Part shown: in pieces, positions 45,393 through 54,783 of the stretch
How positions within the stretch are numbered: the stretch's first letter is position 1
How the letters are laid out: every line of letters starts with the position of its first letter
Source: DASXZH01 sp963829965
GTDB taxonomy: Bacteria; Armatimonadota; Fimbriimonadia; Fimbriimonadales; Fimbriimonadaceae
NCBI GenBank assembly: GCA_963829965.1
Contig: CAWHLK010000059.1
Coordinates: 62,001 to 126,000 of the forward strand
DNA length: 64,000 nucleotides
Direction: 5' to 3'
Translations under genes and position numbers: made by a program
The notes under the pieces: generated by a model
Told to the model about the DNA's origin: nothing
The model's input: only the letters and a program-made list of their open reading frames with translations
The model's database searches: none

Positions 45393-45971
45393 ATGTCCGA
45401 ACAGCGCTTTTATAGCGAGGATGAGGCCCAGCAGCTTCTGCGAATGGCCGCCCAAAGCACGCCGACTTCGGGAATGTCCCGCGAAGAGCTCGTGCGCGCG
45501 GCAGGCGAACTCGGAATCCCCGAAGAGCGCATTTTAGAAGCCGAGTCCCAACTCGTCGCCGAACGCGAAGCTTCCGCCCGGGCAGAACAGGATAAGGCAC
45601 TAAGGGCCGAGTTCGAACGCTATTACCGACGCAAAATATTAAGCCAAGCCTGGGGCGCCTTTTCCGGCGCCTCCATCTGGATCATGCTCTGGGCGTTCAC
45701 CGGCATGGGTTACTTCTGGCCGATCTGGGTTGTGGGCTGGTGGGTCGTACCCGCGCTTGGCAGCTTGGTAGGCAGCCTCCTGGATCCTACGCACAAGCAG
45801 AAGGCCTACGAAAAGTGGCTGGCCCACCGGAACGGCGAGCCCTTGCCCAGTTTGGCGGAAGGCGAAGAATCCGACCACGACCACGGCTACGCCTGGTCTT
45901 ATGGATTTGGCTGCAGCCGAGGGCGCTGGAAGCGGCGGGATTGGTCCGAGAGGCGGCACCGGCGGAGATAG
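45393..45971 (+). CDS. 2TM-domain protein of unknown function
   Basis: 192 residues. Residues 1-80: a charged helical region (FYSEDEAQQLLRMAAQSTPT, MSREELVRAAGELGIPEERI) often found N-terminal to 2TM domains. Two TM helices at ~88-107 (WGAFSGASIWIMLWAFTGMG) and ~110-130, then DPTHKQKAYEKWLAHRNGE. The Arg-rich last 25 residues look frame-shifted: another frame there reads a Gly-rich stretch. Confidence 0.6.
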   Translation: MSEQRFYSEDEAQQLLRMAAQSTPTSGMSREELVRAAGELGIPEERILEAESQLVAEREASARAEQDKALRAEFERYYRRKILSQAWGAFSGASIWIMLWAFTGMGYFWPIWVVGWWVVPALGSLVGSLLDPTHKQKAYEKWLAHRNGEPLPSLAEGEESDHDHGYAWSYGFGCSRGRWKRRDWSERRHRRR

Positions 45972-46070
45972 TTCACATTTTATCTTAGGGGCCCATTTCC
46001 CCTCAGCGCACATTCTGCATAAATACCTAAAAAGCGTATTTTGTATTCGTTATTGTAGCCAAGCTTGCTT

Positions 46071-46076
46071 TATAAT
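46071..46076 (+). promoter_or_regulatory. Possible -10 box of the rhs gene
   Basis: A perfect TATAAT lies only 9 bp before the rhs ATG; no convincing -35 at 17 bp spacing. If used, the transcript would be nearly leaderless. Confidence 0.3.
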
Positions 46077-46084
46077 GCAAGGAT

Positions 46085-49000
46085 ATGCCACGTGAATCCG
46101 TACGGTCCCTTAAGACTGCTGTCCGATTTCTTTTCTTCGGCCTGCTGATCGTTTTCGCTTTGTCCTCTGCAGAACCATCGCGGGGAGGCGGGACGATTGG
46201 AACCAATGGAACAGCGGGAACGCAGGATCAGCAGCATGGTGTGCCGCCGGCACCTACAGGTTTAACCGCCCAAGGCGGTTTAGAATCGGCGACCCTTAGC
46301 TGGACAGCAAGTACGAACGCAGTCGCTTACTATATTCTTCAATCGCCTACCGGCAATTGCGGAACATTTAAACAAATTGGAACGAGCACCACAACCACGT
46401 ATTCGGTCACCGGCCTATCCGATGGAACCACTTACTATTTCGAGGTCGAGGCTTACGATACGTCCGGCTCAAGCGCGCCATCGAACGTAGCGTGGGCTCT
46501 AACTTTTCCACCGGCGCCAGGCAACCTCACCGCAACCGGGGGCCTAAACCAGGTCACCCTAAATTGGTCTGCGGCGCTCAGCGCAACTTATTACGGGGTT
46601 TACGAGTCGGCCTCGCTCAATGGAACATACACTTCAATTGGGAACACAACTCAGACCACTTACACCCAAACTGGGCTCGTAGCCGGAACAGTCTACTATT
46701 ATAAAGTTGGCGGATTTAATGGATCCGGCGGTCCCGGACATCTCTCGAGCGTCGCCTCCGCGATAACGATTCCGGCGGTTCCTACCGGGTTGACGGCGAC
46801 CGCCGAGACAACGAGCATTGCCCTTTCGTGGAATGCCAGCACCGGCGCCAGCTCGTACTCCATTCTGTGTTCAACCTCGGGCGCTTCCGGACCGTTTTCC
46901 CCCGTCGGCACCAGCTCGTCCACTTCGTATACGTACTCCGGGAATCAAGGAACGACATACTGGTTTGAAGTTGAAGCGGTCAACGTTTCGGGATCGAGCG
47001 GTCCCTCAAACGTGGCCACGGCCACGATCCCTCCCGGTCCTCCCAGTAACTTCACTGCGACGGGAGGGCTCAATAGCGTCACCCTCGCCTGGTCCCCGGG
47101 AGCGGGAGCGGCGGTCTATAACATTTGGAGAAGCACGTCGCTGGGGGGTCCCTATTCTCTCATAGCCTCAGTCGGCGGGGTCCCGCCACCGGGGGGTGGC
47201 CAAAACCGTTTCTACACGGATACGGGCCTTGCTTCGGGAACGACCTACTATTATGAACTGTACTCTTCCACCGCGAACGGCGTTGTAAGCCTGACTTATG
47301 CCGGACCGGTTTCCGCCCTCACTCTGCCCGCCGCTCCCCCCAATTTCACGGCGACCGGCGGAGATACCCAGGTTTCGCTAACTTGGGGCTCTGTGCTTTC
47401 CGCGAGCAGCTACACCGTCAATTTGCTTGCCGGAGCTGGTGGAACCCCGACCGAAAGCTGGACAGTCACCGGCCTTTCGCAGGTGGCCACCGGGCTACTG
47501 GACAACACGACCTATTACTTCTCCGTTTACGCCACAAACGCAACGGGAAATGGCCCCTCCTCAACGGCAAATGCACAAACTAGCTCCGGGCTGGCCGCGC
47601 CAACTTTAACCGCGACGCCCGGCGTCCAACAGGTCAGCTTGAATTGGACCAGCCTGAGCGGCGCCTCTTACTACGTAGTCTATAAGTCCAGCTCGAACAA
47701 CGGATCGTTCAATGCCCTAACCCAGGTGAGCACCAACTCGTTTCTGGACACTGCAGTCGTCGGAGGAACCACTTACTACTATGAGGTATGTGGGTTCACA
47801 GTCAATAACGGACAAGGACCGATGTCCAACGTTGCGTCGGCAACCCCTTACAAGAATTTCACAAATCCCATCAATCCTCAGATAAACCAATATGGCTTCT
47901 TGAATCAGCCACAGACCTTCCCCGACTGGCTGGTCAACACGATACCGGTCGACGTAAGCGACGCTCCAGGCTCGGGCCCGGCATCAACCATTAGCACATC
48001 TTTGTCATTTGGATGCGCCGAAATTAATTCGGGGCCGGACATTGTGGCTTTCAATCCTTCGGGAGGACCGGCTCTGTCATTCGAACGAACCTATCGGAGC
48101 GCACTCGCGTTCGCTGGCCTGTCAGCACCGGGCCTTCCAGTAGGTTGGACAGACAACTGGGCCTACCAAATTATCCCGTCCAATACCTCTGCCTGGGCCC
48201 CGCTTATGCTTTTATATCCAAGCGGTGCCTCAGAACTGCTCATCCCACCGACTGACGGCAATGGCAACTTAACAGGAAACGGCCCGGTCACATTCACGGT
48301 GCAAGAGGGCATTTTGGGGCAATCCACGGCGCCCTACAATGCAGAGCCACCATTTACGGTTACGGGTATTCCAATGGAAGGCTCAATCGGTTCGTGGAGC
48401 TCAATCGTCTTAAGCTTCGGCGGGGATGCGTCGGCTACTTTCGCACAGGCGGTCGCCTCCAACTCAAACTACTTCCCTACTACGTTTGAAACCGAAGACG
48501 ACCACACCCTTACGGTCGCATACGAGAACCCAGCCTACGGAGTGTCCGGAAGCATTGCATCGATATCAGAAAGCGGTGGTGCTTCGCTTAATTTCACTTA
48601 TAACGCCGGGTTCCTGGAATCGCAGGGCAACGGTCTATTGCAGCAGGTGGCCGACGGCATGGGCAGACAGGTCAACTACAACTATGGCAATCTCACCAAT
48701 GGAACTCTTCTGACGGACGTCTCGTCCCCTTCGCTGCCCCACAATCAAGTCGACGGATTCCAAGATTACCTATGGAACTACGGTTACGCCTTAGTGGGCA
48801 ATGCCATGCTTTTGGACTCAGTCGCAACCTATAATGGCAGCCCCGCGACAATCACTTACGATCCTTCATCTGGCCAAGTCGACAGCATTGAGGACGCTGA
48901 CGCGAACTCAGGCACAGGAGGAGCCACAAGGTTGTACTCGTACAACCAAGGATCGACAAGCGTTAGCGTGCAAACAGCGAGCGGTTCTGAAATCGACGAC

Positions 49001-52000
49001 TGGCTTAGCGGTTTTGACACTTTCGGCCGCTCTTTATGGAGCTCCAACGCAGCAGGAGACGTTACCAGCAACACCTATGACTCCACAAATCCGTCCGTTG
49101 ACAACACCGATTCGAACCCCCAAGAAACCACAACTCAAACACATACGGATTTGCACGGCAACGTTATCGAAGTCGACCACGCCTTCCAGGCTCAAGGCAG
49201 CACCAGCGTCGCGAAAACCACTTTTCAGTGGACCTATCCTTCCAACTTTCCAAGGGGATTGCTAACGCAAATACAGCAGTTTGGCTCAGACAACTCCTCG
49301 AAAGCGCCGATCAGCTTCACCTATTTCACAACGACGAACGCTTCGGCAGGTGCTTTCGCGGGCAAGGTTCAATCCGTTAGTTTTCCGCCACCCGGCACCA
49401 GCAATGCTTTGAACCCTTCGGCGTCGATCTCCATCAACTACACTTACACCCCCACCGGCCAGCTGGCGTCGATCATTGAGCCCGGGCCCACCGCGAATGC
49501 CAACACTCAGAACGAAACGACAACGTTCGCCTACACAAATGGCGTCTTGACCAGCGTTACCGATCCGATGGGCCTCGTCACGCAGCTACAGGCGAACGCA
49601 ATCGATCTCGGACAGATAAGCGGGATCGTAGACCCCCTCGGCAACCAAACCCTCCTCGGCTACACCCCGTCCGCACCAGACATTTATGCGGATCAGGGGC
49701 AGATTACAAGCATTACCGCTAAAGACTCGGCTGGCAATGTTCTCGGGTCCAGCGCGCTAACATACGGTGGAACCGGGAAACCGGTGAACCAGGCCCAGGT
49801 TCTCGACGCATCCGGAAACGTGGCCAAGACACTAAATTATGCCTACAACCCCGAATACGATGGAACGACGGCTACGGGGAACACGGACCCGATAACGCAA
49901 GGAGTAAATCCCGAGTACTTGATCCAATCGGTCGAAAACGGAAATTCGATCACCATGCACAGCTTCACGTACCTGCCGGCCTCCAGAACGACGAAGGTGT
50001 CGGTCGGCAAAAGCCCGTCGAGCCAGTGGACGAGCGTTGTCGATAAGGATGGTAGCTTATCCTCTTCCACCGACCCCGCGGGGCAAGTTCTTACGGCTAC
50101 GAACGGAGACGGCGACGATCGGCCAACGAAGGCGGACGTCGCAAACAACGGAAAGACTTCCACAACGGCCATTGTTTACGATGGCTTCGGGCGAATTTCA
50201 AGCATCGACAAGGACAACGGCGATGGCCTGACCGAAAAGAAGGTCACCTACACCTATGACGACCTTGACGACGTGACCTCCGTCAACACGCAAATCGGGG
50301 CGAACGGAACGATATTCAACGGCACGGTGACCTATCAGTACTTCATGAACGGTGAAAAGTCCGCGATGAAAGTCTACAGCGCCACTGGCACAGGCGTGGA
50401 ATTCGGTTACCAGTATGACGACGATGGCCGTCTCACTCAGGTCTCTCACACCATATCTGGAGCCGAACCAGACATGGTGGCTAATTACGAATACGACGCG
50501 GACGGGCGCGTCCACGCTTGCAAAACCGGGGACGGTAACTCGGGCGACAGCGGTGTGAACACTTATTATCAATATGATGGCCTTGGCCGTGTCATCGAAA
50601 TTGACAACCTCTCAAACTTTGCTCCGCCTTCCGGTGGAAGTTACCCAACGTTCCAGGACCCGGATTCTAAGAGCGCAGTCATGTTGCTGTCCAGGTTCTA
50701 TTTCGATCCAAGTCAATCGAACGGCCAGCCAATGTACGATGCGAAAGGCAACCTTCTAAGCATGGCCTTTACGGTTCCTTCGCCGGCGAATTGCGATGGG
50801 TCCGGCTACAGTTCGTCCGCTGACCCGAATGGCGCGGTCAACTTCACCTATAATCCGGCAGACGAATTGACGTCGGAATCATGGAGTTTCCAAAATTACC
50901 AAAGCTACGCAGGCCAATCTCTTCAGCACTCTTACGACACGTCGGGAAATATCCTTGGGCTGAGAAATCAATCGTTTACCGCCTCGGACAACAACGATCA
51001 ACTCCTATCAGGAACTACGAGCGCTCTCGCCACGATCAACGGAAGCCAGCCTCAAGGCTTCAGCCTTGCCTATAATGATGCAGTAGACGCACAGGGCCTA
51101 CTCGGCAACACCACGAGCGCGCCAATCGTTATCCCAACGGGCTTCAGCCCGCAGAGTGGAAACCCGTACGAGATATCGAACGCTACCGTAAGTTACGATC
51201 TCTTCGGCCTCTCGGGCGGATCTATAGATGGAGGCAATATCGCCTCTCTATCCTTCACCAACCCTTCCACTCAGGCTCCGAATACCTTCTCCTACGACTA
51301 CTACCCGGACGGGCTGCGCGCGGATAAGTCTCCTGGGGCCTACTATCTTTACGATGGCGACCAGTTGGTTGCCATCTACAACCCCAGCTTTCCAGGCCAG
51401 TTGGAATATTCCTACATGTGGGGACCAACGGGGATCGCCGGAGAGTTTACGAGCTCGCTAACGGAGGGGCAGGGTCAACCTAACATCCTTTTTACCTACG
51501 ACTTGATGGGAAATCGAGTCGGGCGCCATCCGATTAGTTCGGGCAGTAACGCTTTAACCGACTCACAGACGATTTACGATGGATACGGCCTTGCGATTGC
51601 CGATGCCGAGAACACAGATTTCGACTCGACCTTCCAGCCCCTAGACTCCGGCCAAACCGATCCCATTGGCTACAAAGGCCAGGTTGGCTGCTTTACGGAC
51701 CCGGAATCGGGGCTCGTTTATTGCCAGCAACGGTATTACTCGCCTTTGCTCGGCCGGTGGATGACTCGGGATCCGGCTGGGCTTGAAGGCGGGGTTAATG
51801 AATACGAGTTCTGCGATAACAATCCGACCAACATTGGCGATCCAAGCGGACTTCAAGGTTCCTTCATCAGCGACCGAGGATACTCGTGGTGGGAGTGGAT
51901 AGGACGTTACCTTGGACTAACGGATCACGTACAATACTCCATACCAAAGCCATCACCTGAGTTCGCAGCGGTGCCCGTTTATGGTTCTGGGGCAATGATG

Positions 52001-52474
52001 CTCTATGGCGCAACGAACCCGGGTGAAATGAACCCCTGGGAATGGGCTTTTTACAGCTTTCGATTCTTCGCCCTTGACGCCGATCCCTTGGGCCTAGCGT
52101 TCGGTGGAGAGGATGCTGGACCAATAGGGGATGCCGCAATTGAAGAGGGATTGCAAAGATTGGTACCGCAAGCAGTTGAGGATGCAGATCGGGCTGGCTT
52201 CACCGCACGACAAGCGGCCGCCATCGGAAGGTATCCGAATCTGAAGGCAGCGTACAAGGGCTCAAATATCCACCGCGCACTCCGGGCATTGGTTAGTAAA
52301 GACTCGGTGCTTTCCAAAGCGCTCAAAGTCACGCCAGATTTTAAGGGTGCTCCAGATTATATTTCGAAAGCGTCAGGCAAGTGGTTCGATCTTACGACGG
52401 ACAGGGCGTGGCCGGCTCACCAAGCAAAATATAAAAAACTGGGGCTTGGTCACCATATAAAATACATTCCATGA
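46085..52474 (+). CDS. Secreted FnIII-Rhs polymorphic toxin with PD-(D/E)XK-like C-terminal toxin
   Basis: 2129 residues, one unbroken frame. Signal peptide/anchor (residues ~10-30: TAVRFLFFGLLIVFALSSAE). Six FnIII-like domains from ~53 to ~590, each ending 'TTYY(F/Y)EV...'. Then the Rhs body with YD repeats (for example YDGFGRISSIDKDNGDGLTE) to ~1880. The core end has GYKGQVGCFTDPESGLVYCQ, RYYSPLLGRWMTRDPAGLEG and NNPTNIGDPSGL (~1860-1925). The variable tip ends with PDFKGAPDYISKASGKWFDL, TT, then H..KY and IKY: a restriction-endonuclease-like toxin by motif. Known Rhs proteins enclose the toxin in a shell and release it into rivals. The stop overlaps the immunity ATG by 4 nt. Confidence 0.9.
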   Translation: MPRESVRSLKTAVRFLFFGLLIVFALSSAEPSRGGGTIGTNGTAGTQDQQHGVPPAPTGLTAQGGLESATLSWTASTNAVAYYILQSPTGNCGTFKQIGTSTTTTYSVTGLSDGTTYYFEVEAYDTSGSSAPSNVAWALTFPPAPGNLTATGGLNQVTLNWSAALSATYYGVYESASLNGTYTSIGNTTQTTYTQTGLVAGTVYYYKVGGFNGSGGPGHLSSVASAITIPAVPTGLTATAETTSIALSWNASTGASSYSILCSTSGASGPFSPVGTSSSTSYTYSGNQGTTYWFEVEAVNVSGSSGPSNVATATIPPGPPSNFTATGGLNSVTLAWSPGAGAAVYNIWRSTSLGGPYSLIASVGGVPPPGGGQNRFYTDTGLASGTTYYYELYSSTANGVVSLTYAGPVSALTLPAAPPNFTATGGDTQVSLTWGSVLSASSYTVNLLAGAGGTPTESWTVTGLSQVATGLLDNTTYYFSVYATNATGNGPSSTANAQTSSGLAAPTLTATPGVQQVSLNWTSLSGASYYVVYKSSSNNGSFNALTQVSTNSFLDTAVVGGTTYYYEVCGFTVNNGQGPMSNVASATPYKNFTNPINPQINQYGFLNQPQTFPDWLVNTIPVDVSDAPGSGPASTISTSLSFGCAEINSGPDIVAFNPSGGPALSFERTYRSALAFAGLSAPGLPVGWTDNWAYQIIPSNTSAWAPLMLLYPSGASELLIPPTDGNGNLTGNGPVTFTVQEGILGQSTAPYNAEPPFTVTGIPMEGSIGSWSSIVLSFGGDASATFAQAVASNSNYFPTTFETEDDHTLTVAYENPAYGVSGSIASISESGGASLNFTYNAGFLESQGNGLLQQVADGMGRQVNYNYGNLTNGTLLTDVSSPSLPHNQVDGFQDYLWNYGYALVGNAMLLDSVATYNGSPATITYDPSSGQVDSIEDADANSGTGGATRLYSYNQGSTSVSVQTASGSEIDDWLSGFDTFGRSLWSSNAAGDVTSNTYDSTNPSVDNTDSNPQETTTQTHTDLHGNVIEVDHAFQAQGSTSVAKTTFQWTYPSNFPRGLLTQIQQFGSDNSSKAPISFTYFTTTNASAGAFAGKVQSVSFPPPGTSNALNPSASISINYTYTPTGQLASIIEPGPTANANTQNETTTFAYTNGVLTSVTDPMGLVTQLQANAIDLGQISGIVDPLGNQTLLGYTPSAPDIYADQGQITSITAKDSAGNVLGSSALTYGGTGKPVNQAQVLDASGNVAKTLNYAYNPEYDGTTATGNTDPITQGVNPEYLIQSVENGNSITMHSFTYLPASRTTKVSVGKSPSSQWTSVVDKDGSLSSSTDPAGQVLTATNGDGDDRPTKADVANNGKTSTTAIVYDGFGRISSIDKDNGDGLTEKKVTYTYDDLDDVTSVNTQIGANGTIFNGTVTYQYFMNGEKSAMKVYSATGTGVEFGYQYDDDGRLTQVSHTISGAEPDMVANYEYDADGRVHACKTGDGNSGDSGVNTYYQYDGLGRVIEIDNLSNFAPPSGGSYPTFQDPDSKSAVMLLSRFYFDPSQSNGQPMYDAKGNLLSMAFTVPSPANCDGSGYSSSADPNGAVNFTYNPADELTSESWSFQNYQSYAGQSLQHSYDTSGNILGLRNQSFTASDNNDQLLSGTTSALATINGSQPQGFSLAYNDAVDAQGLLGNTTSAPIVIPTGFSPQSGNPYEISNATVSYDLFGLSGGSIDGGNIASLSFTNPSTQAPNTFSYDYYPDGLRADKSPGAYYLYDGDQLVAIYNPSFPGQLEYSYMWGPTGIAGEFTSSLTEGQGQPNILFTYDLMGNRVGRHPISSGSNALTDSQTIYDGYGLAIADAENTDFDSTFQPLDSGQTDPIGYKGQVGCFTDPESGLVYCQQRYYSPLLGRWMTRDPAGLEGGVNEYEFCDNNPTNIGDPSGLQGSFISDRGYSWWEWIGRYLGLTDHVQYSIPKPSPEFAAVPVYGSGAMMLYGATNPGEMNPWEWAFYSFRFFALDADPLGLAFGGEDAGPIGDAAIEEGLQRLVPQAVEDADRAGFTARQAAAIGRYPNLKAAYKGSNIHRALRALVSKDSVLSKALKVTPDFKGAPDYISKASGKWFDLTTDRAWPAHQAKYKKLGLGHHIKYIP

Positions 52475-53376
52475 GCCCAATGTCTTGCAGCGAAGTAGTC
52501 AGCCTAATTAGCGAGAAGCGCCGCCTTCGTAAATCCGACTCCGGCACCTTGCTGGACATGGCCAAGATCAAAATAGCCGGCCCCAGCATCGTCGGGAATG
52601 TTAAGGGTCTTCCCGGAGTTAAGCGGATCACGGGCCGGCCGGAATTCAAAAATGTTGAATTGCGGGACATTGATTTCTCAGGATCTGATTTGGGAGAGGC
52701 GATGTTTCTTGGCGGCGAGATCAGCAACTGTGTTTTTGAGAAAGCGAAATGCAGAAACATCGGTTTTTGGGGAGTCAAGGTTTCAAACTGCAGCTTTGTT
52801 GGAGCTGACTTACGGGACAGCGTTTTGGGTTCATTCGGTGAACATTGTAAGACACAAAACATATTCACACACACAGTTTTCGATGGGTCAAATCTACGCG
52901 GCTCAATCCACTCGGCCGAGATATTCGATAACTGCCATTTCCGCAAAGCAACGCTCAAGGACGTCATGTTTGACTGCACATATTTTCGAGATTGTGTCTT
53001 CGAAGGGCTCCTTGAGGATGTGACTTTCCTTAAGAGCGCTCCGTGGGCATCTCATCTTCCAGAAAATAAATTAGAGCGGTGCGATTTCTCCCATTGCGAA
53101 TTGAGGTATGTGGACTTTCGAAACATTGACCTTGTCGGTATTGGCTTGCCCACAGATCGCAAGCATATTCTGCTTCCCAGAGGCCCGAGGGACTGGTTGG
53201 AATGGTTGTCAAGACTCGATCATAAGACTTACGACCGTGTACGAGAATATGTGGAACTCATGGCGAGCAGAGCTGGCACGCCTTCAATAATTGCAGAGTC
53301 TGATTTATCCATGAACTTTTCGAAAGAACAAATTGATCTATTGCGCAGGGTCGCTTCAAGCGCTAAGGTTGGCTGA
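52471..53376 (+). CDS. Pentapeptide-repeat immunity protein 1
   Basis: 301 residues; ATG overlaps the rhs stop in ATGA, so the two are translated together. The middle (residues ~60-220) is a right-handed beta-helix type repeat: LRDIDFSGSDLGEAMFLGGE, CVFEKAKCRNIGFWGVKVSN, CSFVGADLRDS. A short helical tail ends FSKEQIDLLRRVASS. Position behind a toxin tip, and two paralogues behind a homologous tip or in the same pool (54784, 62988), argue for an immunity role. Pentapeptide proteins can mimic DNA, an attractive way to block a nuclease; that mechanism is inference. Confidence 0.8.
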   Translation: MSPMSCSEVVSLISEKRRLRKSDSGTLLDMAKIKIAGPSIVGNVKGLPGVKRITGRPEFKNVELRDIDFSGSDLGEAMFLGGEISNCVFEKAKCRNIGFWGVKVSNCSFVGADLRDSVLGSFGEHCKTQNIFTHTVFDGSNLRGSIHSAEIFDNCHFRKATLKDVMFDCTYFRDCVFEGLLEDVTFLKSAPWASHLPENKLERCDFSHCELRYVDFRNIDLVGIGLPTDRKHILLPRGPRDWLEWLSRLDHKTYDRVREYVELMASRAGTPSIIAESDLSMNFSKEQIDLLRRVASSAKVG

Positions 53377-53454
53377 AAGTCTGGCCTTTTTCATACACAT
53401 TGTTTCCAACCTCTTTAAGGCTGCAATGTTAGCTTCTTCACAGTGGTTGACTGG

Positions 53455-53513
53455 CATTGAACTCTTCTGCTTTCAACGAAAAGCATCGGCTAATCAAATC
53501 TGACGGCCACTTA
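53455..53513 (+). repeat. Cassette-border repeat, copy A
   Basis: CATTGAACTCTTCTGCTTTC ... ATCAAATCTGACGGCCACTT is nearly identical to 55867-55926 (copy B); its right end also matches 63915-63935 (copy C). It sits between the first immunity gene and the next toxin tip. Confidence 0.88.
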
Positions 53514-53736
53514 TAGGGACAAGGGAATCAGCATTGAGGAGATACCTGGTCTCGTCGGGCTGAGCAAATCAGATGCCAGATCCGCAGAACAAGCGCTAAT
53601 CGTTAAGCATGGATTGAAAAAGAGAGGAGGAACACTCCTGAATAAGATCAACAGCATCTCTCCCAAGCGACTGGGCTATAAGCAGATGTTGGAAAGAGGC
53701 AACGAGCTACTTAAACGCATTAAGTATCCTTTTTAA
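53494..53736 (+). CDS. Orphan toxin tip with NKINSISP motif (no start of its own)
   Basis: An 80-codon open frame without a start codon, opening inside border repeat A: SNLTATYRDKGISIEEIPGL, then ARSAEQALIVKHGLKKRGGT, LLNKINSISPKRLGYKQMLE, ending LLKRIKYPF. The string 'EQ.li...GL...GGTLLNKINSISP...Y....G..LL..I.Y' is familiar from C-termini of Rhs and LXG-type toxins; I take it as a detached toxin module. The Imm26-like gene starts 2 bp after its stop. Not expressed alone as it stands; could be fused by recombination with an Rhs core. Confidence 0.6.
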   Translation, partial: SNLTATYRDKGISIEEIPGLVGLSKSDARSAEQALIVKHGLKKRGGTLLNKINSISPKRLGYKQMLERGNELLKRIKYPF

Positions 53737-53738
53737 AA

Positions 53739-54196
53739 ATGCGAACCGCAATTGGGGATATTATAGAGATTCCTACTGGCCTGGGGCTGGCCTATGCGCA
53801 GCTAACCCATAAACATCCGAAATGGGGGGCTCTAATACGGATAATCGACGGCTTTTTTGAATCGCGACCTACGAACCTGGACGACCTCGTTGCAGGAAGC
53901 ACGCGGTTCGCAGTCTTTTTCCCTTTGGGTCCAGCTCTTTCTCGGCAGATATTTAAACGAATTGGAAACGCTCCTGTGCCAGCCGGTGATGCCAAATTCC
54001 CCACGTTTAAAGCTGGCATACCTCACCCGGTGACAAAAAAGTGGGTCGTAATTGGTGGCTCTGGGACGGAGAGAAAGAGTGGTGGGTCGGGGCTCTTTCC
54101 CAGGAGCAACTCAAATTCCCTCCTCGCACAATCGTAAACGACACGTTGCTCATTAATTGGCTGGAAAAAGGATGGCTTCCCGAGCAGTCAGAGTGA
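53739..54196 (+). CDS. Imm26-like immunity protein, frameshifted near 54040
   Basis: MRTAIGDIIEIPTGLGLAYA, then IDGFFESRPTNLDDLVAGST, RFAVFFPLG fits the Imm26 pattern ('Gd...iplg.g..ayaqv...f.~~f~'). After the A-run at ~54040 the next frame gives NWWLWDGEKEWWVGALSQEQ and TIVNDTLLINWLEKGWLPEQ, clearly the true end (stop 54194-54196), since the same ending recurs at 62776-62998. ~152 residues. Proposed partner of the NKINSISP tip. Confidence 0.65.
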
Positions 54197-54218
54197 GTTT
54201 TGGTGGATCAACAAGAAC

Positions 54219-54350
54219 TTGGGAAGCTGCACGAAGGGGCCGCGTCTTTCTTACGAACCACTGGCGGCCCTCGCGGATTTCCAGGATCACTACAACAATC
54301 ACAGACCCCATCTTGGGCTGGGCGGGCTGACCCAATGTTTCTTTAAGCCG
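54219..54350 (+). pseudogene. Transposase C-terminal remnant
   Basis: LADFQDHYNNHRPHLGLGGL, then TQ matches the end of IS481/IS3-type DDE transposases ('F..~YN..RPH..LgG.tP'). No catalytic core and no ends remain. It shows that a mobile element once sat between two cassettes. Confidence 0.65.
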
Positions 54351-54476
54351 AAAGGAGACGCGGTTTGCATCCTTGCCATCAGAGGACAGGTTGAGGGTCA
54401 TCAATTCGTACGCACGACGAGGGTGACGGAGAACATGCCCCCGGGCCAAATCGATCTCAAATCAGATTATTACTGA

Positions 54477-54779
54477 CGAGAAACTGGAGTTGAGGAGGGA
54501 GCAATTGAGGTTGCCTCCAAAGAAGGTGCCACTGTACCTTTTCGAGAGATTGCTCCTGTGTTGCGTGGGCAAGCGGGCGAAGACGCTGTTCGCGCGGCAT
54601 ATGACATTGGCCCCAAGGTGAAGGTAGCTGCCAATGGCATTTGACCGGTCAAAAAACCGCGGCCCGATTACATTTCCAAAAAGACCAGGACATATTTTGA
54701 CTTAACAACCGAGGGCCAATGGGCCAAGCATGTGGCAAAGTACGGGGGCAAGGGATATCGGATAAAGTATCCTCGGTAG
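54477..54779 (+). pseudogene. Orphan REase-like toxin tip, homologue of the rhs tip, with in-frame TGA
   Basis: No start codon. Reads VPFREIAPVLRGQAGEDAVR, AAYDIGPKVKVAANGI, a TGA at 54642-54644, then PRPDYISKKTRTYFDLTTEG, QWAKHVAKYGGKGYRIKYPR. It shares PDYISK, (W/Y)FDLTT, W..H..KY and IKY with the tip of the full rhs gene; GEDAVR could supply the first acidic residue of a PD-(D/E)XK site. The stop may be a real lesion or an error. The second pentapeptide immunity gene begins 4 bp after its stop. Confidence 0.65.
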
Positions 54780-54783
54780 TCGA

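Noticed and set aside
51228..51461. Small out-of-frame ORF duplicated at 59373-59606
   Set aside because: It is an off-frame shadow in both copies of the Rhs core, conserved only because the DNA is duplicated.
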